This document shows positions 57,295 to 64,000 of a stretch of DNA of 64,000 nucleotides, piece by piece; positions within the stretch are counted from its first letter, which is position 1, and each line of letters begins with the position of its first letter. Position numbers and translations under genes: made by a program. The DNA comes from Microbulbifer elongatus (GTDB taxonomy: Bacteria; Pseudomonadota; Gammaproteobacteria; Pseudomonadales; Cellvibrionaceae): the NCBI RefSeq assembly GCF_020524885.1, contig NZ_JAIVKJ010000002.1, positions 558,001-622,000 of the forward strand, given 5' to 3'. Under the pieces are notes generated by a model. That model was given only the letters and a program-made list of their open reading frames with translations, searched no databases and was not told where the DNA came from.

Positions 57295-57406
57295 GGCGAG
57301 ATGCCAGGCAAGGGTTTTCAGGACCGCTGTGTATACATCCCTGTACGCTGCGTCGGCGACGTCCCTGTCGCCGACGCTCCTGAAAACCCTTGCCCGGCAC
57401 CCCGCC
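57295..57406 (-). repeat. Three-way-junction intergenic element, copy F (minus orientation)
   Basis: 112 bases between hutC and hutU, sense with both. Arms 57295-57323 and 57378-57406 have 26 Watson-Crick pairs; all three exceptions are G-U wobbles on the minus strand. Hairpin 2 (57334-57346) reads GTACAGGGATGTA on the minus strand, which equals the published SELEX consensus for CsrA-type proteins; hairpin 1 has loop AGGGAC on the GCGTCGGCGAC stem. Confidence 0.9.
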
Positions 57407-57448
57407 TTCTATTCACGTTGCTGTGCTTCGTAGCGTTTGGCTTTGAAT

Positions 57449-58186
57449 TTAAAACCTGAGCTGCGCACCCAATCGGTACCGATTACCCGGATGCACCAGC
57501 CGCGCAAAACTCACCGTGCCCGCGCTACTTTTCGTGCGTCGCCAGATCTGCAGGCACGCCGCTCCCGGTTTTATATCCAGTGCACTACCAACCGACTCAT
57601 CCGCGCCAATCGCTTCTACCGTGGTATCAACCTCCGTCAACGGAGCCACGCGGGTCAGGTATTCATTTGGTGTAGCCGCACTGAAGTCCTGCTGCAGGTA
57701 TTCCGGCACCAGCGTGGGGTTGGTATAGCGTTCTTCAAACTGGATCGGCAGGTCGTTGTCCAGGTGCACGATGATCGAGTGGAACACCGCCGCGCCTTCG
57801 GCGAGGCCTAGGGCGACAGCGACCTCTGTGCTGGCAGTTGTCTGCTCCAGTTTGAGGATGCGGTTGCTATAACTGTGACCACGGGCGGCAACTTCGTCGG
57901 CAATATTGCGCACTTCCAGCAGGGATCCCGCAGGAACGGGTTCGGCGACGAAGGTGCCGAGGCCCTGTGACCTAATCAGCACGCCTTCATCGGTGAGCTC
58001 GCTGAGTGCGCGGCGGGCGGTCATGCGGCTGACGTTGAAATCCTGGGCGAGCTGGTTTTCCGAGGGCACGCGGAAGTGGGCGGGCCATTCACCGGACTCG
58101 ATCTGGGCGCGGATATGTGCCTTGATCGCGGCGTAGCGGGGCTGGCTGCCGGTATCGGGGGTGCCTGTGGATAACTGACTGCGCAT
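57449..58186 (-). CDS. hutC: Histidine utilisation repressor (GntR/HutC family)
   Basis: From ATG 58186 the protein has 245 residues: an N-terminal GntR winged helix (RYAAIKAHIRAQIESGEWPAHFRVPSENQLAQDF in part, RMTARRALSELTDEG) and a UTRA effector domain (about 85-240) that in HutC binds urocanate. Urocanate releases the repressor from hut promoters. A longer frame to 58294 would cover the promoter and operator and is rejected. The operator TTGTATATACAA lies 53 bases upstream. Confidence 0.94.
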   Translation of the reverse strand: MRSQLSTGTPDTGSQPRYAAIKAHIRAQIESGEWPAHFRVPSENQLAQDFNVSRMTARRALSELTDEGVLIRSQGLGTFVAEPVPAGSLLEVRNIADEVAARGHSYSNRILKLEQTTASTEVAVALGLAEGAAVFHSIIVHLDNDLPIQFEERYTNPTLVPEYLQQDFSAATPNEYLTRVAPLTEVDTTVEAIGADESVGSALDIKPGAACLQIWRRTKSSAGTVSFARLVHPGNRYRLGAQLRF

Positions 58187-58230
58187 ACTTGTGTGGTCTT
58201 TGCCTGCTCGGGTAAAGTGGCTGCCTGGTT

Positions 58231-58250
58231 GTACATTCTTGTATATACAA
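58231..58250. promoter_or_regulatory. HutC operator
   Basis: TTGTATATACAA (58239-58250) is a perfect 12-base palindrome, with a further TTGTACA-like half-site just to the left (58229-58235). It matches the TGTATATACA-type HutC site. It lies between the hutC -10 and the hutC start, so HutC would block its own transcription. Confidence 0.88.
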
Positions 58251-58265
58251 CTAATCAATAGGGCA

Positions 58266-58294
58266 ACTATGAATTTGAAGAGGAACGCTGTCAA
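58266..58294 (-). promoter_or_regulatory. Promoter of hutC
   Basis: On the minus strand TTGACA (58294-58289) and CATAGT (58271-58266) are spaced 17 bases apart. The start of transcription would fall near 58259, directly before the operator palindrome. Confidence 0.7.
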
Positions 58295-58390
58295 TAGGTG
58301 GGTAGTTGTCCGTCTATAGGCAGGTTCCTATATGCGTGGGGCTTGCGAGCGTCCGCGAAACCGAGTGGAGTCGTAAAAGCGTAAATTGAA

Positions 58391-58516
58391 GGTTGGGTGC
58401 TGGGGGCAAGGTTTCAGGAGCGTCGGCGACAGGGATGTCGCCGACGCAGTGTACATGGACGTATTCACAGGGGGGCGCCTAGCTCGGTCCTGAAACCTTG
58501 CCCCCAGTGCCCAACC
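58391..58516 (+). repeat. Three-way-junction intergenic element, copy G (plus orientation)
   Basis: 126 bases, 75-200 bases upstream of hutI and on its sense strand. Arms 58391-58419 and 58488-58516 have 27 Watson-Crick pairs and two G-U wobbles on the plus strand. Hairpin 1 is the GCGTCGGCGACA-GGGA type; hairpin 2 is TACA-TGGA-CGTA with one mismatch. It carries 14 extra bases including GGCGCC before the right arm, shared with copy C. The whole region 58187-58608 holds no gene; besides this repeat it has the HutC operator and hutC promoter. Confidence 0.9.
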
Positions 58517-58608
58517 GCCACAGAGCCAGACCAATGCTCCGTGAGAATCTGCGCCAGATCCCTCCAACAGAGCTATCGTTACAAATAACGCCAATTCAGT
58601 GAGCGACT

Positions 58609-59838
58609 ATGACTGAACGCTGTGATCTTCTGATTACCAATGTCCACGCGGCCACCATGGATCCGTCCCTACCCGGGGCCTATGGCGCAGTGGAGGATGC
58701 CGCGGTGGCGGTTACGGGCAACAAGATTGTGTGGATAGGGCCGCGCCGGGAATTGCCGGATGCGGTAGCCGATACCGTGATCGACGGCGAGGGTCAGTGG
58801 CTGACCCCCGGACTGATCGACTGCCACACCCACCTTGTCTACGGCGGCCACCGTGCCGGCGAATTTGCCCGTCGTCTCGGTGGCGAAAGCTATGAGGAAG
58901 TCGCCCGTGCCGGTGGCGGTATTCTCTCTACCGTCCGCGCCACTCGCGCGGCCAGCGCCGAAGACCTCTACCACAAGGCCGAGCCAAGACTCAAAGCGCT
59001 ATTGCGCGAAGGCGTCACCACCATCGAAATCAAGTCCGGCTATGGCCTCGATCTCGATACCGAGCTCAAGCAGCTGCGTGTTGCCCGCCGCCTGGCGCAA
59101 CACTACCCGGTGAATATTCTCACCACCTGCCTCGCCGCCCACGCCCTGCCGCCGGAATACGACGGCCGCGCCGACGATTATATCGACCTGGTGTGCAACG
59201 AGATTCTGCCGGCCGTTGCCAAAGAGCAGCTGGCCGATGCCGTCGACATGTTTTGCGAAAACATCGCCTTCTCCGTCGATCAGTGCGAGAGGGTGATCAA
59301 GGCCGCACAGGCCCTCGACCTGCCGGTTAAAGTCCACGCCGAACAGCTTGCCGCCACTGGCGCCACCAGAATGGCCGCCCGCGCCGGCGCCCTGTCGGTG
59401 GAGCATATCGAGTACATCACCGATGAAGACGTCGCCGCCATGGCCGAAAGTGGCACCGCCGCGGTCTTGCTGCCCGGCGCCTTCTACACCCTGAAGGAAA
59501 CCCGTGTGCCGCCGATCGAAAAGCTGCGCGCAGCGGGTGTACCCATGGCCATTTCTACCGATCTGAACCCGGGCAGCTGCCCGATTGCTTCACTGCGTTT
59601 GATGATGAACATGGGCTGCAATCTGTTTGGTCTTACCCCGGCTGAGGCGCTCGCCGGTGTCACCCGTTCTGCTGCGCGCGCCCTTGGTGTGTGCTGCTCC
59701 CGCGGTGTGTTGCACGCAGGCCTGCGCGCGGACATGGCCCTGTGGCCGATGGAAACTCCAGACCAGCTGGCTTATGAGGTGGGTGCCCTGAAACCCGCGG
59801 AAATTTTTGTAGGGGGACAACATGTTACAGCTGGCTGA
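58609..59838 (+). CDS. hutI: Imidazolonepropionase
   Basis: HutI opens the imidazolone ring to give N-formimino-L-glutamate. The 409-residue amidohydrolase shows the metal site DCHTHLVYGGHRAGEF, then RTRAAS-type ATRAASAEDL, IEIKSGYGLD, VHAEQLA and a metal aspartate in STDLNPGSCP. It is divergent from hutC and overlaps hutG by 17 bases, so the two are translationally coupled. No HutC site is obvious immediately upstream on the plus strand. Confidence 0.96.
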   Translation: MTERCDLLITNVHAATMDPSLPGAYGAVEDAAVAVTGNKIVWIGPRRELPDAVADTVIDGEGQWLTPGLIDCHTHLVYGGHRAGEFARRLGGESYEEVARAGGGILSTVRATRAASAEDLYHKAEPRLKALLREGVTTIEIKSGYGLDLDTELKQLRVARRLAQHYPVNILTTCLAAHALPPEYDGRADDYIDLVCNEILPAVAKEQLADAVDMFCENIAFSVDQCERVIKAAQALDLPVKVHAEQLAATGATRMAARAGALSVEHIEYITDEDVAAMAESGTAAVLLPGAFYTLKETRVPPIEKLRAAGVPMAISTDLNPGSCPIASLRLMMNMGCNLFGLTPAEALAGVTRSAARALGVCCSRGVLHAGLRADMALWPMETPDQLAYEVGALKPAEIFVGGQHVTAG

Positions 59839-60775
59839 TATGCGCCTGTGGAGCGGGCGGGTCGACAGTGAAGACGGCAAGGCCGGCAAGCGCTGGCACC
59901 AGGACATAGTACCGCTGCATCTCGACAGTCCACCGGGGCTCGCCATTCTCGGGTTTGCCTCGGACGAAGGGGTGCGCCGCAACAAGGGCCGGATCGGTGC
60001 TGCCAAGGGACCGCGTATCCTGCGGCTGGCTCTGGCCAACCTGCCCAAAACCTTTGGCGCGCCGCTGTATGACGCCGGCAACGTAAAGGTTGAGAAAGAC
60101 GACCTGGAATCCGGGCAGGCCATGCTGGGTGCGCGCATTACTGATCTGATGAGCGCCGGCCACTTCCCGCTGGTGCTCGGCGGGGGGCACGAGATTGCTT
60201 ACGGTAGTTATCAGGGAATAGCGCGCTGGATGCGCGAGCAGCAGCGTGAAAAGACACTGGGTATTATCAACTTTGATGCCCATCTCGATCTGCGCCTGCC
60301 CGCGCCGAAAGGTTCCTCCGGCACGCCTTTTTTTCAGATCGCCGAGCAGTGTGATGTTAACGGCCGCCCATTCCACTACCTGTGTGTGGGAGCCGCGGCC
60401 ACCGCCAATACCCCGGCGCTTTACAACCGTGCGGAGGAACTTGGGGCCCAGGTCATTTCCGATCGTGAAATCGTGCCCTGGCGGATCGAGCTGGTGCAGA
60501 AGCAGATTGCGGATTTTATCGAGCGGGTGGATTTCGTATATCTCACCGTTGATCTCGATGTGTTCCCGGCGGCCACCATGCCCGCGGTGAGCGCTCCGGC
60601 TGGACGCGGCGTAGCATTTGAATTGTTCGAACCGCTGCTGGATACGGTGCTGGAATCGAAGAAGGTGTGCCTGGCGGATATCGCCGAATTCAATCCGTAT
60701 TTCGATATCGAAGACCACGCTGCGCGCACCGCGGCCCGGGTTATCTTCCAGATCGCCAACGGTGTCAAAGGCTAG
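59822..60775 (+). CDS. hutG: Formimidoylglutamase
   Basis: HutG hydrolyses N-formimino-L-glutamate to glutamate and formamide. The 317-residue ureohydrolase has Mn motifs GGGHEIAYG, NFDAHLDLR and TVDLDVFPA. The presence of this enzyme and absence of hutF in the window mean the four-step (formamide) route. Its ATG lies within hutI. A strong terminator follows at once. It is a paralogue of SpeB at 15532-16404. Confidence 0.95.
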   Translation: MLQLADMRLWSGRVDSEDGKAGKRWHQDIVPLHLDSPPGLAILGFASDEGVRRNKGRIGAAKGPRILRLALANLPKTFGAPLYDAGNVKVEKDDLESGQAMLGARITDLMSAGHFPLVLGGGHEIAYGSYQGIARWMREQQREKTLGIINFDAHLDLRLPAPKGSSGTPFFQIAEQCDVNGRPFHYLCVGAAATANTPALYNRAEELGAQVISDREIVPWRIELVQKQIADFIERVDFVYLTVDLDVFPAATMPAVSAPAGRGVAFELFEPLLDTVLESKKVCLADIAEFNPYFDIEDHAARTAARVIFQIANGVKG

Positions 60776-60782
60776 CTCGTTT

Positions 60783-60823
60783 GGCTGAACTGCAACATTG
60801 CTTGCAGTTTGGCCGGTTTTTTT
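60783..60823 (+). terminator. Intrinsic terminator of hutI-hutG
   Basis: A 13-bp stem (GGCTGAACTGCAA with TTGCAGTTTGGCC, including two G-U pairs) is followed by GG and seven T (60817-60823). The transcript of hutIG therefore ends before the TonB receptor gene, which needs its own promoter. Confidence 0.9.
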
Positions 60824-61021
60824 GAGGAATAAATCTTGTTTTGGGCACAAACAGGAGTGAATGACCCTACTTGAATAGTGACGTCTTAGTCGTTGTGTTA
60901 GCTTCGTGACTGAAGCGCATCCCAAATAGCGTGCGGCTCTTAATTGGTACGATGGTGCCAGGTGCGGTTGGGCCCACCGGGGTGGTCTTTATCTAAAATC
61001 AATAACAAGTCGGGGATCACT

Positions 61022-63511
61022 ATGACTAAGCGCCAGTTTAGCGGGCGGAGGCCTATTGCATTCGCCATAGCCGTTGCCGCCGGTTCGGTTGTACCTTCTT
61101 TGGCCAACGCTGCTGTTGTCGAGGAAATCATTGTTACCGCCCAGAAGCGCGAACAGAATGCGCTCGAAGTGCCGGTGACGGTGGACACCTTTTCTACTGC
61201 CGATATGGATAACACCAACGCGCTGAAACTCAGCGATATGGCCGCTTATGTTCCGGGGTTTGAAGTGGGTTCGGGAATCACCCAGTCCGCGCTCAGTATC
61301 CGCGGGGTGAGCAGTTCCAATATCAGTGCCGGCGGCGATCCGTCGGTGGCGGTGTTTTACGACGATGCCTATGTGCCGGCGCCGGCCACCTCCATGTCGT
61401 TTGCCGACATGCAGCGGGTAGAAGTTCTCAAAGGTCCGCAGGGAACACTGTTTGGGCGTAACGCCGCTGCTGGTACCGTCAATCTGGTACCGAATCAGCC
61501 GCAGGCCGACTTCGATGCTTTTGTCTCCGCACGCGCTGGAAACTTTGGTCTCGCTCAGGTGGAGGGCATGATCAACGCGCCGGTGACGGATAATGTCTTT
61601 CTGCGCGGAAACCTGATGAGCTATCAGCGCGATGGCTTCGTTGAGAATGTCACGCCGGGTAGTGCCGACGCCGGTGCTGAAGACATCCTGACTGGTCGCC
61701 TGTCGGCGCTCTGGCAAATCAGCGCAAACACATCCGCACAGCTCTCATATGATTGGGACGAGGTGGATAACGCCGCGCGCCAGGCAATCGGCGTGAGTGA
61801 ATACGCCTACAGTACAGATCCTTTCGATTACCGGGTGGAGAACGATGTGGTCAACGGCGGTGAAACCCGCTCCATGTCCACCGTCAATGCCAAGCTAAAA
61901 CACACCTTCAATGACAACTGGAGCCTGAAGTGGGTCTCCAGCTTCCGCCAGTGGGAAACCACCAACCGGGAAGAAGAGGATGGAACTGCGGATATCACCC
62001 GATATCTGGATACCAACAACATCTTTGATTCCGATATCGCCTATCACGAGTTGCAGGTGAATTTCAGCAGCGACCAGCTTAACGCGGTGATGGGAGCGAA
62101 CTATTCCAAAGAGAATATCTACCAGCGCACTAATGTCACGGCTTCTGCAGCCTCGGTCACGCGCCTGGTCACTGGCGATATCGTCAACAACCAGGACCTG
62201 CGCGACCAGGTGGCCTATGGGGCGGCGCTTTCTGTGGGTGGAATGCCGGGAGACGGAGGTGCTGGGGATGCCGCGGCAGCCTACGCTCTGGCAGCGCTGG
62301 ATTCCGTCGAGCACTTGTGGGATGAGGGCGACTGGAACACGTTCACCTCCGTTATCGGCGTTGGACCGCTACCCCAGGCCGACGCCTACTATGACGCGAT
62401 CGGTGCGCAACTGGGCACCGGCATGCTGTTCGGCCCTGAACAGTTTTCTGGCCAATACTGGACTGAGGCGGTGGAAAATACCGGCGACTTTACCAACTAC
62501 GGCCTCTACGTCGATGTGGACTACGCGTTGACCGATAAGATCAATGTGCTCGCCGGCCTGCGCTACAGCACCGATGAGAAAACCTTCACCTGGGAAACCC
62601 CCGGTACAAACTTCCGCGACCAGCGCGATGGGGTAGAGGAAGTTATTTTCTCCGCAGCGGACGCCTACAACGTGGGCGAAGGGGTTCTGCGGGCCTCGGA
62701 CGACTGGAGTGCAACCACGGGCCGCCTGGTCGGTCAGTATATGTTTAGCGATAGCGCCATGGCGTTCCTCTCTTACTCTACAGGCTATAAGTCCGGCGGC
62801 TTCGACTCGCTCAACCTGTTGACGGCGGAAAACCCAATCGAGCCAGAGGAGGTCGAAAACATCGAGCTTGGCCTCAAGGGTACCCTGATGGATACGCTTC
62901 AGGTGCAGCTTAGCTACTTCGATATGAGCGTCGACAATCGCCAGCGCAGTGTCGAGAGCAAGCCGCCGGAGTCGGCCAACGCCCTGCCGCGGGTCATCAA
63001 TGGCGACCAGCAGTTTAATGGTGTGGAAGTAACGCTGGACTGGCTGGCGACAGAAACCCTCGGCTTCGGTTTTGTGACTACGGTGCGAGATGCGGATTCC
63101 CAGTGGGAGGATTACTACGACGCTCGGGGGGAGCTCCAGTCCGAGCGCCAGAAGTCCTCCGTGAATACCGCCTACACAGCGACCATGGATTGGGCGCCGG
63201 TAATCCCCGTGGGTGAGCTGAACGTTCACCTGGACTATATCTACGCCGAAAACAGTGACGCGCTGGAGCCAGGTTACCTGGAGAGTTTCAGCGCGATCGA
63301 TGGTGTGGGCGAAGACGACAAGCGTTTGAATGGGCGTATTGTGTGGATGAGTGGCGGTGGTCAGTACGAACTGGCGCTGTGGGGGCGGAATCTGCTGGAT
63401 AACGAGCGGGCCAATATCCCCAGTGGACGTACTCTGGCGGTGTTTGGCACCCCTTATACCTCGGTTGCTGAGCCTCGCTCTTACGGCGCGGAAGTGCGTT
63501 ACAACTTCTGA
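61022..63511 (+). CDS. TonB-dependent receptor, hut-linked
   Basis: From ATG 61022, with GGGGA 7 bases upstream, the receptor has 829 residues. A signal peptide (to about residue 30, SLANAAV) is followed by a TonB box region (EEIIVTAQKREQ), plug domain (LSDMAAYVPGFEVG, ALSIRGVSSSN, VEVLKGPQGTLFGRNAAAGTVNLV in part) and a barrel ending in VRYNF. This is the large CirA/FecA-like class common in marine gammaproteobacteria. Position after hutIG suggests import of histidine, urocanate or a related compound, or of a peptide; this is inference. Confidence 0.9.
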   Translation: MTKRQFSGRRPIAFAIAVAAGSVVPSLANAAVVEEIIVTAQKREQNALEVPVTVDTFSTADMDNTNALKLSDMAAYVPGFEVGSGITQSALSIRGVSSSNISAGGDPSVAVFYDDAYVPAPATSMSFADMQRVEVLKGPQGTLFGRNAAAGTVNLVPNQPQADFDAFVSARAGNFGLAQVEGMINAPVTDNVFLRGNLMSYQRDGFVENVTPGSADAGAEDILTGRLSALWQISANTSAQLSYDWDEVDNAARQAIGVSEYAYSTDPFDYRVENDVVNGGETRSMSTVNAKLKHTFNDNWSLKWVSSFRQWETTNREEEDGTADITRYLDTNNIFDSDIAYHELQVNFSSDQLNAVMGANYSKENIYQRTNVTASAASVTRLVTGDIVNNQDLRDQVAYGAALSVGGMPGDGGAGDAAAAYALAALDSVEHLWDEGDWNTFTSVIGVGPLPQADAYYDAIGAQLGTGMLFGPEQFSGQYWTEAVENTGDFTNYGLYVDVDYALTDKINVLAGLRYSTDEKTFTWETPGTNFRDQRDGVEEVIFSAADAYNVGEGVLRASDDWSATTGRLVGQYMFSDSAMAFLSYSTGYKSGGFDSLNLLTAENPIEPEEVENIELGLKGTLMDTLQVQLSYFDMSVDNRQRSVESKPPESANALPRVINGDQQFNGVEVTLDWLATETLGFGFVTTVRDADSQWEDYYDARGELQSERQKSSVNTAYTATMDWAPVIPVGELNVHLDYIYAENSDALEPGYLESFSAIDGVGEDDKRLNGRIVWMSGGGQYELALWGRNLLDNERANIPSGRTLAVFGTPYTSVAEPRSYGAEVRYNF

Positions 63512-63525
63512 CCCACTGGGGTCAG
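63508..63525. terminator. Small hairpin between convergent genes
   Basis: CTGACCC and GGGTCAG pair around a 4-base loop, overlapping the stop codons region of the TonB receptor and the NUDIX gene. It lacks a T-run and is only a candidate shared terminator. Confidence 0.35.
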
Positions 63526-64000
63526 GGCGATTGCCGTTCCGGTGGTTTGGACGGTGCCGGCTCTTCCGGGGGGAGTTCCCGGGGAGGCCGGCGCGCCTCC
63601 AGGTACCGCTTGATATAGGGTTTGTGGGTGTAGATCACGTCGTCCGGCAGCCGGTGCAGATCGAAAAAGCGGTAGCCGTAGATTTCCCCGTCGCGGATTG
63701 ACACCTGCTTCTCCATGAGGCGCCCGCGAATGGCGATATTGATGATCCCCGAGCGCGGTACCTTGTTGACTTCCAGCACCTCGAAGTCATCAATTTTGAT
63801 GTCCAGCTCCTCGCTTAGCTCGCGGCGCGCCGACTCCTCAAAGGATTCGTTGCGCTCCACCCAGCCCCCTGGCAACGCCCACTTGTCCTGGTAGGAGTGA
63901 CGCACCAGCAGCAGCTGATTGTTGCGCTCCACGAAGTACACCATACCCACCACAAACTTGTCAGTGAGGGCATAGGAAATGTTCCAGCGGATTTTCGGCG
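63522..64000 (-). CDS. NUDIX hydrolase (N-terminal part outside window)
   Basis: The frame is open to the right edge, so the start lies beyond the window; about 159 residues are visible. The Nudix box reads GGWVERNESFEESARRELSEEL (in part) with the glutamates of the metal site intact and Asp in place of the box's last Gly. The flanking FVERNNQLLLVRHSYQDKWALPGG is typical of ADP-ribose or nucleotide pyrophosphatases. The C-terminus is Pro/Glu-rich (about 20 residues) and probably disordered. Substrate unknown. Confidence 0.85.
   Translation of the reverse strand, partial: PKIRWNISYALTDKFVVGMVYFVERNNQLLLVRHSYQDKWALPGGWVERNESFEESARRELSEELDIKIDDFEVLEVNKVPRSGIINIAIRGRLMEKQVSIRDGEIYGYRFFDLHRLPDDVIYTHKPYIKRYLEARRPPRELPPEEPAPSKPPERQSP

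Noticed and set aside
55867..57459. 530-codon open frame on the plus strand
   Set aside because: It mirrors hutU and runs through repeat copy F. The product is low in recognisable motifs; hutU on the other strand is certain.
58187..58294. Longer HutC starting at 58294
   Set aside because: The extra 36 residues would span the hutC -10 and operator palindrome and do not resemble GntR proteins.

Overview
The window looks like chromosomal DNA of a marine gammaproteobacterium of the Cellvibrionales, most likely Microbulbifer or a close relative. This is an inference from content: GC-rich codon use, a fused BioH-BioC biotin protein, a carboxyspermidine-type polyamine operon, a complete leucine/isovalerate (liu) operon, a histidine utilisation (hut) cluster and several TonB-dependent receptors. 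I see no rRNA, tRNA, CRISPR array, phage or complete insertion sequence. Most of the window is ordinary metabolic chromosome, densely coded on both strands.

Layout. 1-8.5 kb: the end of epmA, a GNAT acetyltransferase, cysE, srkA, small ABM and DUF4242 proteins, a membrane-bound winged-helix/TPR regulator, a long KAS III enzyme and comF. 8.6-12.6 kb: the biotin operon bioB-bioF-bioHC behind a BirA operator that overlaps the promoter. 12.6-15.3 kb: a secreted cyclase-family protein, an AlkX/YcaQ DNA glycosylase and a secreted DUF6515 protein. 15.5-21.3 kb: a polyamine operon (speA, carboxynorspermidine dehydrogenase, nspC, speB) that would make spermidine from arginine without S-adenosylmethionine decarboxylase. 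21.6-31.4 kb: a second DUF6515 protein, panC-panD, a CoA-transferase/GNAT fusion next to a histone-deacetylase-type enzyme, a cupin, acs, a tandem universal stress protein and a secreted YciI protein. 31.4-40.2 kb: small membrane and VOC proteins, a TonB receptor with a PadR regulator, an AlaE exporter, an Asp/Glu racemase, a degenerate phosphorelay protein, a DUF4870 protein and a YdgA protein. 40.3-47.7 kb: liuRABCDE with a perfect LiuR palindrome. 47.8-53.9 kb: two secreted peptidases, then an ECF sigma factor with membrane partners and a His-rich duplicated protein. 53.9-63.5 kb: hutCUH and hutIG around a HutC-type operator, then a large TonB receptor. The right edge cuts a NUDIX gene.

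The most unusual signal is non-coding. Seven intergenic elements share one architecture: two 29-nt arms that pair with each other and enclose two small hairpins, giving a three-way junction. Four are exactly 112 nt long. Arm sequences differ greatly between copies, yet pairing is kept: 188 of 203 positions are Watson-Crick, and of the 15 exceptions 12 are G-U wobbles, all on the same strand relative to the internal hairpins. That strand also shows GGGA or TGGA loops at the hairpin tips, one of them matching the CsrA/RsmA consensus. This pattern indicates selection on a single-stranded (RNA or ssDNA) fold and is my best candidate for an undescribed system.
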